This document shows positions 43,186 through 51,759 of a stretch of 64,000 nt of DNA, one piece after another. Position numbers and translations under genes: made by a program. Each line of letters begins with the position of its first letter. Positions within the stretch are counted from its first letter, which is position 1. This stretch comes from BJHQ01 sp964654285 (GTDB lineage Bacteria > Planctomycetota > UBA11346), in contig CAZZJC010000010.1 of the NCBI GenBank assembly GCA_964654285.1, forward strand, positions 61,217 through 125,216, written 5' to 3'. The notes below the pieces were generated by a model. It had not been told where the DNA came from, made no database searches, and was given only the letters and a program-made list of their open reading frames with translations.

Positions 43186-45642
43186 ATGGATTACCAGCAC
43201 GACCGGTCATTGGCAGCGTCCTGGGCCGCAGGCGACGAGCGGGGCTTCACCGCCCTGGTCGATCGCCATGCGGCCCTGGTCCATGCCCGTTGCCGGCGCG
43301 TGCTGGGCGCTGCGGATGCCGACGACGCCACCCAGGCCGTGTTCCTGGTCCTGGCGCGGCGGGCTGACGCAGCCGCAGCGCATCCGCAACCAGCGGCGTG
43401 GCTGATGCAGGTGGCTGACCATGTGGTGAGCCAGGCCCTGCGCGACCATCGCCGGCGTCATCGCGCCGAGACGACGTTCACGCCGTCGCGGCCCGAGGCT
43501 GCCGACCCCGATGCGGGCGAAGCGCTCGACCAGCTGAGGCGGGCGCTCGCCGAACTGCCCGCCGCAGAAAGCGAAGCGATCCGCCTCCGTTTCCTCGCCG
43601 GGCACACCCTGGCCGAGGTCGCGGAACGTCTCGGGTCGCCGCTCACCACCATCGCCTCGCGCATCGAACGCGGGCTGACGCGCCTGCGCGCCAGCCTGTC
43701 CGCGCGCGGGGTGGCGGCGGGCGCGGCGTTGGCGGCGTTGCTGGCGGGCAAGGCGGAAGCGGGGATCCCCCCGACGACGCTCGACCAGTGCCGGTCCCTC
43801 GGCGTTGCCCGGACGGGTCAAGCGACCACCGCGGTCGTGGCAGCGCACATCCTGCGGTGGTCGCGAACCGGACCCATCCCCATGTCCCGCATCGCCGCCT
43901 GTTGCGCCGCCGGCCTCACCGCCGTCGGTCTTTCCGTCACCCCGTTCCTGCGCAGCGCGGAGACGCCAGCGCCTGCACCGACCGCGCCTGCGGATTCCGT
44001 AACTACACCCAAACCCGGTGCGTCGGAACCAGTGGCCAGCGTGAAACCAAAACAGAGCGCAGTGGTCATCCATGCCAGCGATCTTGGACGCACGGTCGCG
44101 CGGCTACGCGCCGCGCCAGAGGCGGCGTTGCTGCCCCCAATTGCCCAGGAGTGGCTGGATCGGGTGGCGGAGGTGGGGGAGGTCAGCGTCGAGTTCGATC
44201 CGAATTCGCAGTATTCGTTGGAAAAACGAGCCAAACAAGAAAAGGTTGCGGCGGAATTCAACTTGCTGCTGGATGCTCAGGACTACGGAACGCTCGAGAC
44301 GAAAATGAAGGAATTGTCCAAGGAGGTCCATGCTGAACCTGAGGCTGCTGCACCTGGATTTGATCAGATCCCTTCCATGCGTGCTCGATTGACGGCAAAG
44401 TCATCAGATGCTGCGGTGCTACGCTGGTTACGCGCACCTAACCTGGATACCATGCCCAAGATGGCTTCGCTCGCGGTTTACCCTTCCGAAGTCGACGTGG
44501 ATACGAGCCAAAAAGGAAAGTGGTCTCTGTACCCGGTTGAGGGCGGTTGCGACCTGAAGAGTCCGCGAAATTTGGCTGTTTGCCGAGTGGATGGGGTAGT
44601 GGCCACCGTGACCGCCGACACCGGTGCCACTTCGGATCTGAGGTGGTTGAAACCGGATCATTATCGGATCGATCCCGGTGACGATCTCACGGTGATCGGA
44701 CTGGACGGAAACCCAAATACCGGATCGGCCACGACAACTTTCGATCTTCGCCTTTCCTGGACCAAGGACGGTCTGCGCCTGGCGAGTTTCATGAAGGCCC
44801 AGGAATCGCCTCAAGCGGGAATGAAATCTGAAAACCGCCAGGTTGCACCGGCCGTAACGGTTCCGCGCCTCACTTCCACGGCGTTTGTCTCATTGCCGGC
44901 AGACACCCTGGTCGCAACCGCAACGGCGTTTTCTCCTACCTACGTCTCCAGGTCGAATTTTTGGAAAACCGTTCATCTTTTCATGAGGCCAGCGATGGCT
45001 GCGGCATCTTCCACTGGGGAATCACCATTATTTGCAACCCTCTGGAAATGCCTGGAACAAGCCGATGGCCAGTTGTCGCTCTGGGTCCAGGCCCGTCCTT
45101 TCATCCCGACGGTCTCTGCCTCGCTGGACACCACCGCCGAGGCCGCCAACGCCCTGATCACCGCCACCGGCCTGCCGCGTCGCGCCGACGGCAGCGTCCA
45201 GATCCCGCTCGGCCTGGCCAACGCGACCATGACCTACCAGGACGGCAAACTCTGGTTCACCACCCACGACCAGGGACTGGCCGGTTGCCGGGGCACCGGG
45301 TTCACCGACCACCCCGAGGTCCGCGCCGCCCTCGCCGAGATGCCCAAGGCTGCGCCATCCTTCGCGCTCATCCTGCGTCCGCTCGCGCTCAGCGAACAGC
45401 TCGCGCCGCTCGCCGCCGTGCAGCTGCCGCCGGAAACCATGCAGCGCGTCACCGCCTGGCAGCAGGGCATGCGCACGCACGGCACGCGCGGCTGGTTGCA
45501 TCTGGCCCCGGAAGACGCCACCGGCGCCGCCGGCTGGCGCATGGAGGCCAGCGGCGTCATGGGCGTGGTGATCGGTGCGGCGGCGGCGGGGCAACTGCTC
45601 GGACCAGACGGCCCGATGAAGCTGATCAAGGCGATCAACTGA
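43186..45642 (+). CDS. ECF sigma factor fused to membrane segment and large extracytoplasmic domain
   Basis: 818 residues; ATG 43186 with AGAGGG ribosome site. Residues 1-175 are an ECF sigma factor: region 2 (SWAAGDERGFTALVDRHAALVHARC, DADDATQAVFLVLARRAD) and region 4 (ALAELPAAESEAIRLRFLAG, LAEVAERLGSPLTTIASRIERGLTRLR). Two hydrophobic stretches follow, GVAAGAALAALLAG (about 175-190) and SRIAACCAAGLTAVGLSV (about 233-250), then a Pro/Ala linker and an extracytoplasmic domain of some 530 residues with no recognised family. The coding sequence for about 44150-45080 is visibly lower in GC than both ends, as if part of the outer domain had been exchanged. The design suggests direct sensing by a membrane-held sigma factor; release mechanism unknown. 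Confidence 0.85.
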   Translation: MDYQHDRSLAASWAAGDERGFTALVDRHAALVHARCRRVLGAADADDATQAVFLVLARRADAAAAHPQPAAWLMQVADHVVSQALRDHRRRHRAETTFTPSRPEAADPDAGEALDQLRRALAELPAAESEAIRLRFLAGHTLAEVAERLGSPLTTIASRIERGLTRLRASLSARGVAAGAALAALLAGKAEAGIPPTTLDQCRSLGVARTGQATTAVVAAHILRWSRTGPIPMSRIAACCAAGLTAVGLSVTPFLRSAETPAPAPTAPADSVTTPKPGASEPVASVKPKQSAVVIHASDLGRTVARLRAAPEAALLPPIAQEWLDRVAEVGEVSVEFDPNSQYSLEKRAKQEKVAAEFNLLLDAQDYGTLETKMKELSKEVHAEPEAAAPGFDQIPSMRARLTAKSSDAAVLRWLRAPNLDTMPKMASLAVYPSEVDVDTSQKGKWSLYPVEGGCDLKSPRNLAVCRVDGVVATVTADTGATSDLRWLKPDHYRIDPGDDLTVIGLDGNPNTGSATTTFDLRLSWTKDGLRLASFMKAQESPQAGMKSENRQVAPAVTVPRLTSTAFVSLPADTLVATATAFSPTYVSRSNFWKTVHLFMRPAMAAASSTGESPLFATLWKCLEQADGQLSLWVQARPFIPTVSASLDTTAEAANALITATGLPRRADGSVQIPLGLANATMTYQDGKLWFTTHDQGLAGCRGTGFTDHPEVRAALAEMPKAAPSFALILRPLALSEQLAPLAAVQLPPETMQRVTAWQQGMRTHGTRGWLHLAPEDATGAAGWRMEASGVMGVVIGAAAAGQLLGPDGPMKLIKAIN

Positions 45643-45650
45643 TCGGGAGC

Positions 45651-45691
45651 ATCGTCCCGGCCGCGCGTTTTGACGCTGCGGCCGGGACGAT
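45651..45691 (+). terminator. Strong hairpin terminator after the sigma fusion gene
   Basis: ATCGTCCCGGCCGC (45651-45664) pairs perfectly with GCGGCCGGGACGAT (45678-45691), 14 bp, and the loop can extend the stem with GCG/CGC around TTTTGA. It begins 8 bp after the stop codon. It lacks a downstream T-run but is the strongest simple hairpin found after a gene in this window. Confidence 0.65.
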
Positions 45692-45859
45692 CGCCGGCCA
45701 TCGCCCGCTCCGACCACGTTGACCCGGAGCCGACCCCCTCTATCACGGTCCGCCGCGACGCGCCGCTGCTCGTGCCGAGTCCTCGACCATCGCCACCTGG
45801 GCACCATCGAGACCATCCCGGCCGGGCCACGGCGCGTGCAGGCGGCGGTTCCAGCCCGA

Positions 45860-45930
45860 TACCCCGTGGTGTAATGGTAACACTACAGACTTTGACTCTG
45901 TCATTGCAGGTTCGAATCCTGCCGGGGTAA
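45860..45930 (+). tRNA. tRNA-Gln (UUG anticodon)
   Basis: A complete 71-nt cloverleaf. The acceptor TACCCCG pairs with CGGGGTA (7 bp) and the discriminator base is A. The D arm is GTG...CAC around TAATGGTAA. The anticodon stem ACAGA/TCTGT has loop CTTTGAC with anticodon TTG. The T arm is GCAGG TTCGAAT CCTGC. CCA is not encoded. It lies 168 bp after the sigma-fusion terminator and 111 bp before a cyclophilin gene; no integrase or att-like repeat is next to it. Confidence 0.96.
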
Positions 45931-46040
45931 TCTTCGTCGAATTCCGCCAGGCGTACCGATCTGTCCTGGTGCGACGTGCCGTCCCGTGCCGGCGACCTGG
46001 GTACTTCCGCGATCCCGCGCCGTTTCCATCATGCCCGGCC

Positions 46041-46916
46041 ATGCGCCTGAACCCGACCCTGCTGCTTTCCACCATCCTGGCCATCGGACTTTCCTGCGCT
46101 GCGGCGGGAGAATCGTCTCCGGCGACCCCGGCAGAGGCCAACCCGCGCGTGGTGATCACGACCAGCAAGGGCGAGATCACCTGCGAACTGTTCCGGGCGG
46201 AATGCCCCAAGACGGTGGCGAACTTCATCGAATTGGCGGAAGGCCGACGCGAGTTCACCACGGCGGAAGGCGCGAAGCAGACCAGGCCGTTCTATGACGG
46301 GCTGATCTTCCATCGCGTCATCGCCGGGTTCATGATCCAGGGCGGCGATCCGCAGGGCACCGGCGCGGGCGGTCCCGGCTACGCCTTCGAGGACGAGTTC
46401 AATCCGGTCAACCTCGGACTCGACGCCAAGGCGTTCGACGGCAACGCGTTCCATCCCTGGGTCAATCCGCAGGATCAGAAGAAATTCGAGCGGAATTTCA
46501 TCCAGCCGAGGTTCTCGGCCCTGCCTCCGGGAACCTCGTCCGATGCGCGCAAGCAGCTCGTCGACCAGCTCCTCGACCAGATGGCGAAGATGAGCCTGAT
46601 CGAATTCAACCAGCACCTTGGCTACCGTTACGATGCCAAGCTGGCGCCGGCCCATCCGCCGGTGCGCGGCAGCCTGGCGATGGCCAATTCCGGGCCGAAC
46701 ACCAACGGCAGCCAGTTCTTCATCAACCTCGGCGATACGCCGCATCTGCGCGGCAAGCACACCGTGTTCGGCCAGGTGGTGGCCGGCATGGAGGTGGTGG
46801 ATGCGATCGGCGCGGTCGCGACCGGCGGGGCCAATCGGCCGATCGAGCCGGTGGTCATCCGCAGCATCCGCCTGGCCGTCCCGGCGGCACCAGCGACGCC
46901 CAAGTCCGCGCCCTGA
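46041..46916 (+). CDS. Secreted cyclophilin-type peptidyl-prolyl isomerase
   Basis: 291 residues from ATG 46041; an upstream in-frame extension is not protein-like. A signal peptide (MRLNPTLLLSTILAIGLSCAAAG) directs it out of the cytoplasm. The cyclophilin fold shows GEITCELFRAECPKTVANFIELA near 45, FYDGLIFHRVIAGFMIQGGDPQGTG near 85 (active-site Arg in FHRV and Gln in FMIQGGD) and GSLAMANSGPNTNGSQFFI near 210. A helical insertion of about 80 residues sits between these blocks (about 125-205: KKFERNFIQPRF and DQLLDQMAKMSLIEFNQHLG), which makes it longer than simple bacterial enzymes. It speeds proline isomerisation in folding of envelope proteins. Confidence 0.93.
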   Translation: MRLNPTLLLSTILAIGLSCAAAGESSPATPAEANPRVVITTSKGEITCELFRAECPKTVANFIELAEGRREFTTAEGAKQTRPFYDGLIFHRVIAGFMIQGGDPQGTGAGGPGYAFEDEFNPVNLGLDAKAFDGNAFHPWVNPQDQKKFERNFIQPRFSALPPGTSSDARKQLVDQLLDQMAKMSLIEFNQHLGYRYDAKLAPAHPPVRGSLAMANSGPNTNGSQFFINLGDTPHLRGKHTVFGQVVAGMEVVDAIGAVATGGANRPIEPVVIRSIRLAVPAAPATPKSAP

Positions 46917-46969
46917 ACCTCCCGTCCGCCGGTTGGCATGCGGTGCGCGTTCATGGTTCAGGGACCGCC

Positions 46970-47191
46970 ATGACCATTCCCGCCACCCGCTGCCTGAACA
47001 CCGTGAACGACATCGATGCCGCGCTGCGGCGGGAGATCAGCGGCAGCGCCGACCATCCCGGCAACCCGCTCCCGATCGTGACGGTGACCTCCGAGGAGCA
47101 TGGTCCGCTCGTGGTCATGCGCGCCGATGACATGGCCCTGGTCCTGGGATTCATGCAGCGGCGCAAGCCGGTGGTGCAGTCGCTGTCCTGA
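46970..47191 (+). CDS. Small hypothetical protein
   Basis: 73 residues from ATG 46970 (MTIPATRCLNTVNDIDAALR), 53 bp after the cyclophilin gene. The sequence IVTVTSEEHGPLVVMRADDMALVLGFMQ recalls the short antitoxin-like (Phd/YefM-type) strand-helix pattern, but no toxin gene of usual type follows; the next gene is a DUF4202 protein. Codon bias fits the region, so it is probably real. Function unknown. Confidence 0.5.
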   Translation: MTIPATRCLNTVNDIDAALRREISGSADHPGNPLPIVTVTSEEHGPLVVMRADDMALVLGFMQRRKPVVQSLS

Positions 47192-47262
47192 TCCGTGGCC
47201 GATGTGCCGGCCTGGCTGGCCGCTGGATTGTCCGTCCAGCCCGTGGGTCCACGCTGCCCGCC

Positions 47263-47853
47263 ATGACCGCCGCTGACGCCTGGCTCCGCGCCAGAAACCT
47301 GATCGATGCCGTGCATGCCCAGGATCCGGAACGGGATCACGAGGTCGCGGCGGAACTGCGCTATGCCGACCAGGTGGAGGCCTGGCTGGTGCGGCTCCAC
47401 CCCGACGCCGATCCGCTTCTGCGCCTGGCCGCACGTTGCCAGCACCTGGAACGCTGGGCCGTGCCGCGCTCGACGTTTCCCCAGGATCGGGCCGGCTACC
47501 TGCGCTGGCGCACGTCGCTCTACCATCGCCAGGCGGACCGGGCCAGAGCGCTGATGATCGAAGCCGGAATCGATGCTCACGACGCGGACAGGGCCCGGAC
47601 CTGGATCGCCAAGACCGATCTGCGCGCCAATCCCGGCAGCCAGGCGCTGGAAGACGCGGCCTGCCTGGCCTTCCTGGAATTCGAACTCGCCGACTTCGCC
47701 GCCAGCAAGAACTATGACGAGGCGAAGTGGCTCGACATCATCCGCAAGACCTGGCGCAAGATGAGCCCCGCCGCCCAGGCCGCCGCCCTGACCATCCCGC
47801 TTGCCGAACCGTTGCGGGCGCTGGTGGTCAAGGCGGTCAGCGCGGCGGGATGA
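47263..47853 (+). CDS. DUF4202 domain-containing protein
   Basis: A 196-residue cytoplasmic protein matching DUF4202 over its length: IDAVHAQDPE near 14, then LRYADQVEAWLVRLHPDADPLLRLAARCQHLERWAVPRSTFP with the H-x2-R-W-x-x-P-R pattern near 65-75, YLRWR near 85, and LEDAACLAFLEFELADFA near 140, ending in KTWRKMSPAAQAAAL. The many conserved His/Asp/Arg residues look like a metal-dependent HD-like or hydrolase site, but the family has no experimentally known activity that I can cite. It starts 71 bp after the small gene and ends 3 bp before the convergent sigma-glycosidase gene. Confidence 0.88.
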   Translation: MTAADAWLRARNLIDAVHAQDPERDHEVAAELRYADQVEAWLVRLHPDADPLLRLAARCQHLERWAVPRSTFPQDRAGYLRWRTSLYHRQADRARALMIEAGIDAHDADRARTWIAKTDLRANPGSQALEDAACLAFLEFELADFAASKNYDEAKWLDIIRKTWRKMSPAAQAAALTIPLAEPLRALVVKAVSAAG

Positions 47854-47856
47854 ACG

Positions 47857-50553
47857 TCATCTGCCGGAACGGACGCGTTCCACCACGATGCTGGCGGCGC
47901 CCAGGAGGGATTTCTCCGGCAGATCGGCTTCCAGCTTGTTGGGGCCGGCAACCAGCCGGTCGAGCGGGATCTCGACATCGGTGACCGGCAGGATCCGGGC
48001 GAATGGCACGGGCTGGCCGTTGAGCCGGATCACCATGCCCTCGGCCCCGTCGGTCACCAGGCGCAGGCTGGCGGCGCTGGCACCGGTCAGGGCCGCCGCC
48101 GGCACGGCGATGGACAGGGCGAGGGGCTTGCCGGAAACAGGCCGGTGGATCGTCCCTTCCGCCGCATGGAACTGCAGCCGTTCGACCATCGCCTGCGACC
48201 CGGACTTCAATCCCTGCGCCAGCAGCAGCATCCCTTCATTGGAGGCGAGCCGGATGCGGAACGACCCGGCTTCGGGGCGGACGGCGTCCTCCTGGATGCG
48301 CAGGAATCCGGTCGCCTCGTCAAGCACCAGACGGCGGACGACACCGCTGTCGGCGTCGGCTTTCAGCGCGACGACCACCGCATCGGGACGTTGGTTGAAC
48401 CCGGCCACCGCGATGGTGCCGTCGGTGCGCCTGGCCGCCGCCAGGTAGACCCGCTGGTCGGCGCTGGTCACAGCCAGCAGATCCCCGCGCAGCGGTTTGA
48501 GCAGCCGCAGCGCCCAAGCGGCACCGCACTGGTTCCACAGATTGCCGGCGAAATTGTGGGCGGTACGCGACCCGACCTTGTCAGGCATTCGGGCGATGAG
48601 GCCGATCATGTCGCCCAGGTTGTAGCGCGACTCGTGCACCCGCTTGGTCGGGGATTCCTCGCCGCCGGCGTTCGCGGCCGCGCCGTAGACGGCCGGATCG
48701 AGCATGCCCTGGCATTCGGTGTTCCAGGATTTCAGGGTCCGGCCGGTGATCGCCCAGGCATCAGCGGTGCCGACCTCGTACCAGGCCTGGATGCGCTCGG
48801 AGGGGATGCCGTAATGATGCTCGGTGATGCCGTCGATGAGGGCCGGGAATTCCTTGAGCAACGGCCGGTACATCTCGGTCCACATCCACCAGTCGCCGGC
48901 GTCGTAGTTGAAGTCCCAGCCGGCCAGCACGGTCACCTTCGGATTCACGTCCTTGAGCGCCTTGGCCCAGGCACCGAAGCTCCAGCGGTAGAAGTCGAGG
49001 TTCTGCTTGCCGGACCAGAAATGGCCCTTGGCGAGGTCCAGGCTCGGATCGATCGGCAGCCAGTATTTCTCGACCGTCCACTCGTATTCCGTCTTGGGGT
49101 CCTGCCAGTACCTCGGACTCCTGGCCTTGAAGGTGTCGCCCTCCTTGGCCCCTTCCGGCAGTTTGATCGCATAGCCGAGCACCCGGTTCTTCACCGGATT
49201 GCCCTTCTTGTCCTTGCCCTCGCTATAGCGCACCGCCCACAGGCCGCGCCAGCGGAAATGCGCCAGCGGTTCGCTCCAGCCCTTGATCGTCACCGGGCCG
49301 CCTTCGACCGCCTTGGTCAGGTCGTAGTACTGCTGGTTGAGGGTGCTGCCGTTGCCGCACGCCGACCGCTCGGCCCAGTTGAGATACGGTTCGTTCCACC
49401 ACTGGGTGATGCCGTGATGGGCGACTTTGCCCTCCAGGATCTTCCAGAGTTCGCCCTGTTTGCGGCCGAGATCTTCGCACTGGTCCTTCCATTTCGGATT
49501 GGTGAGCGGCAGCGGCGGATAGAAGCGGTCGCCCTGGCAATCGATGAACACCGGCAGTTTCGCCAGGATCGGGTTGAGTTCACCCTTGCGCCCCATCAGG
49601 CACGTCGACGCAGCTGGTACGAACATGATGTGGCGCGAGGCCTCGATGCCGAGGTCCTCCACCGCCGCTGCGGTCTCGCTCACCGCATGCACACCGAAGA
49701 CCCCGAGCGGCACCTGCGCCTGGCCGTTGACCACCAGGGCGCGGCCGTCGAGCGAGGCGGCGACTTCCGGCGCGGACGCGTCACCGCCACCGGGAGCTTC
49801 ACCCGCGGGGCCGGAAGCCGAAAGGAGAAGTCCCATGGTGAGTCCGGCGGCAACCAGACCGGTGACGGTGAGGAATCGTGGCATGGTGAGGATCTCCGGG
49901 CGCAGCAGGATGACGGGCAAGGGGTAAGCGGGCAATCGATCAGTGGCACGCAACTCGTGCAGCACGGCAGTCAGACCAAGGGCGAGACCGACCCGCCGCA
50001 ACCGGCTGCGCAGCACGATCAGACCACGGTGGACGCGCTGGCGCACCACCGCCTCGCTGGTGGCGGTCGCCGCGGCGATGACCGCGTATTCCTGCTGGGC
50101 GAAGAAACGCAGTGAGATCGCGGTCGCCTGGTCTTCGGGCAGGGCGGCCACCGCTGCCCGTACCAGGCTGGAGGTTTCCTGTTGTTCGCAGCATTCGTCT
50201 GGACTGGTCACGATCGGGTTCGCTTCGCGCGCCAGCATGCGTCGATGACGGGCTTGGCGCCGGGCTGCCGCCCGAGCCTGCACCCGGGCCGCATGCACCG
50301 CGATTCCCTGCATCCAGGCCAGGGCTTGGCGGTCATCGGCGCAGGAGCGGGGTTGGAACTGCCAGGCGTCGCGCCGCACGGCCAGCAGGGCTTCCTGCAC
50401 CGCATCCTCGGCCTGTTCCTGGTCCGCTACCATGTTCCGGACCAGAGCCAGCAGTTGCGCACGTTGACTGCAGATCACCGCCCAGGCGCCAGGGTCAGGA
50501 CCAAGTCCCAGCCGTATCAGCGCCGACGCAAGACCATCCGGCTTCGTATCCAT
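47857..50553 (-). CDS. ECF sigma factor fused via membrane helix to clan GH-A glycosidase-like domain
   Basis: 898 residues from ATG 50553 (MDTKPDGLASALIR; AGGGG just upstream). Residues 1-205 are an ECF sigma factor: region 2 (LVRNMVADQEQAEDAVQEALLAV) and region 4 (AALPEDQATAISLRFFAQ, TSEAVVRQRVHRGLIVLRSRLR). A membrane helix or signal-like segment lies at 224-246 (MPRFLTVTGLVAAGLTMGLLL). The outer part, from about 270, reads as a TIM-barrel glycosidase: TQWWNEPYLNW with Glu388 in the Asn-Glu-Pro acid/base motif, EHHYGIP near 570, and SWNTECQG with Glu613 as likely nucleophile. A C-terminal beta domain (about 690-898) resembles carbohydrate-binding or accessory modules. The order sigma-membrane-glycosidase suggests a sugar-sensing membrane sigma factor; two separate products through internal starting is the alternative. 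Confidence 0.85.
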   Translation of the reverse strand: MDTKPDGLASALIRLGLGPDPGAWAVICSQRAQLLALVRNMVADQEQAEDAVQEALLAVRRDAWQFQPRSCADDRQALAWMQGIAVHAARVQARAAARRQARHRRMLAREANPIVTSPDECCEQQETSSLVRAAVAALPEDQATAISLRFFAQQEYAVIAAATATSEAVVRQRVHRGLIVLRSRLRRVGLALGLTAVLHELRATDRLPAYPLPVILLRPEILTMPRFLTVTGLVAAGLTMGLLLSASGPAGEAPGGGDASAPEVAASLDGRALVVNGQAQVPLGVFGVHAVSETAAAVEDLGIEASRHIMFVPAASTCLMGRKGELNPILAKLPVFIDCQGDRFYPPLPLTNPKWKDQCEDLGRKQGELWKILEGKVAHHGITQWWNEPYLNWAERSACGNGSTLNQQYYDLTKAVEGGPVTIKGWSEPLAHFRWRGLWAVRYSEGKDKKGNPVKNRVLGYAIKLPEGAKEGDTFKARSPRYWQDPKTEYEWTVEKYWLPIDPSLDLAKGHFWSGKQNLDFYRWSFGAWAKALKDVNPKVTVLAGWDFNYDAGDWWMWTEMYRPLLKEFPALIDGITEHHYGIPSERIQAWYEVGTADAWAITGRTLKSWNTECQGMLDPAVYGAAANAGGEESPTKRVHESRYNLGDMIGLIARMPDKVGSRTAHNFAGNLWNQCGAAWALRLLKPLRGDLLAVTSADQRVYLAAARRTDGTIAVAGFNQRPDAVVVALKADADSGVVRRLVLDEATGFLRIQEDAVRPEAGSFRIRLASNEGMLLLAQGLKSGSQAMVERLQFHAAEGTIHRPVSGKPLALSIAVPAAALTGASAASLRLVTDGAEGMVIRLNGQPVPFARILPVTDVEIPLDRLVAGPNKLEADLPEKSLLGAASIVVERVRSGR
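49882..49897 (-). promoter_or_regulatory. Possible internal ribosome binding site and start within the sigma-glycosidase gene
   Basis: On the minus strand GGAG lies 9 nt before the in-frame ATG for Met224, exactly where the signal-like helix begins (MPRFLTVTGLVAAGL). A secreted glycosidase-like protein of about 675 residues could therefore also be made from the same mRNA, separate from the sigma part. Spacing is normal for an SD site, but such matches are frequent in GC-rich DNA. Confidence 0.35.
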
Positions 50554-50732
50554 GCCCCTGATGATCCGCCGGGGCACCGCATGTGACCGCATTTCCGCCG
50601 TGCACTGGGCCGAGCAGGCGGGGACTTCTTGATCCAGTCCCGGCTCCGCACCTTCAGCGATGGTGGTTGGAAACGTCATGCAAGATCCCGCCCACAGCGG
50701 GTATTACGAACCAGATCGACCGGCGTTGCGGC

Positions 50733-51599
50733 TTAGAAGGTGCCGATCGACTGTCCTGCCGCGATCGCCTGCACCGCGCGATGGACTTCGGCGATGACAT
50801 CCTGCGGCGTGCTGGTGCCGGCGGTGATGCCGACATGCCGCTTGCCGACGAACCAGGCCGGATCGATCTCGGACGCGCGCTCGAAATGGTGCGCCTCGAT
50901 GCCGCGGTCGAGGATCAGGTCGCGCAGCTTGCGCGTGTTGGCGCTGTTGCGGCCGCCGATGACCAGGCCGAGGTCGATGTCCTGGCCGAGCAGCACGGTG
51001 ATCGCGCCCTGGCGGTCCTTCACCGGCTGGCAGATGGTGTCGATGAAGCGCACCGATTCGACCCAGGGCAGGGCGCGGATGGCCTCGACCAGCTTCTGCA
51101 CCTTCTCCAGGCGGTTCGTGGTCTGCGAGACGATGCCTATCCGGCTGTGCCCGGCCAGGGCCGGCAGATCGCTCTCGTCATGCACCACCGCCGCCGCCTT
51201 GAGGTTGCCGATGACCCCGCGCACCTCGACGTGGTCGGCCTCGCCGACGACGACCGGGAACCAGCCCTCGCGTTCAAGGAAACGCGCCAGCTTGTGCAGG
51301 CGGATCACGAGCGGGCAGGTGGCGTCGTAGACCGTCAGGCCACGGTCGCGCAGCATCTGCTTGGTCGCGTCCGACGCACCATGCGCGGTGACCATGACCG
51401 CCTCGGTGGCGATCGAGTCGACCTGGTCGCGTTCGATGACCCGCACCCCGTTCTCGCGCAGGCGCTCCATCGTCTGCGGATTGTGGACGAGCTGCCCGAC
51501 GACGGTCAGCTTGCCGCGGAACTCCGGTTGCAGCGCCAGATCGATCGCGTCCTGCACGCCGAAGCAGGTCCCCATCGCCTGGGCCAGGGTGATGCGCAT
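50733..51599 (-). CDS. ispH: 4-hydroxy-3-methylbut-2-enyl diphosphate reductase
   Basis: A 288-residue IspH/LytB, slightly short but complete. The three cluster cysteines are visible: GTCFGVQDAI (Cys12), YDATCPLVIR (about 95) and DTICQPVKDRQ (about 190). Substrate-binding segments VGQLVHNP, TAHGASD and GTSTPQDVIAEV are also present. It is the last enzyme of the MEP isoprenoid pathway, giving IPP and DMAPP from HMBPP with an iron-sulfur cluster. The gene stands alone, divergent from the DUF2279 gene with 160 bp between them, and 179 bp lie between its stop and the sigma-glycosidase start upstream of that gene; that spacer shows no gene. Confidence 0.96.
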   Translation of the reverse strand: MRITLAQAMGTCFGVQDAIDLALQPEFRGKLTVVGQLVHNPQTMERLRENGVRVIERDQVDSIATEAVMVTAHGASDATKQMLRDRGLTVYDATCPLVIRLHKLARFLEREGWFPVVVGEADHVEVRGVIGNLKAAAVVHDESDLPALAGHSRIGIVSQTTNRLEKVQKLVEAIRALPWVESVRFIDTICQPVKDRQGAITVLLGQDIDLGLVIGGRNSANTRKLRDLILDRGIEAHHFERASEIDPAWFVGKRHVGITAGTSTPQDVIAEVHRAVQAIAAGQSIGTF

Positions 51600-51759
51600 G
51601 GGCGGACTATCCCCGGCGCGCCGGCCGCACCAGATCCGAACCGGCGGGGATCGACGGCTGGCTCATGCGTGCCGTACCTGGGCCTTGGTTGCACGATCGC
51701 CGGCAATCCCGGTAGGCGCCCGCGCTGGTGAACGTCCAGGCAGGCGGAGGGATCGCGCC

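Noticed and set aside
45860..45930. tRNA-Gln as an integration site for a genomic island
   Set aside because: No integrase, no direct repeat of the tRNA 3' end and no composition break next to it.
48145..50115. A 656-codon plus-strand frame opposite the sigma-glycosidase gene
   Set aside because: Antisense shadow; composition is biased and no motif is seen, while the minus strand has sigma and GH-A motifs.
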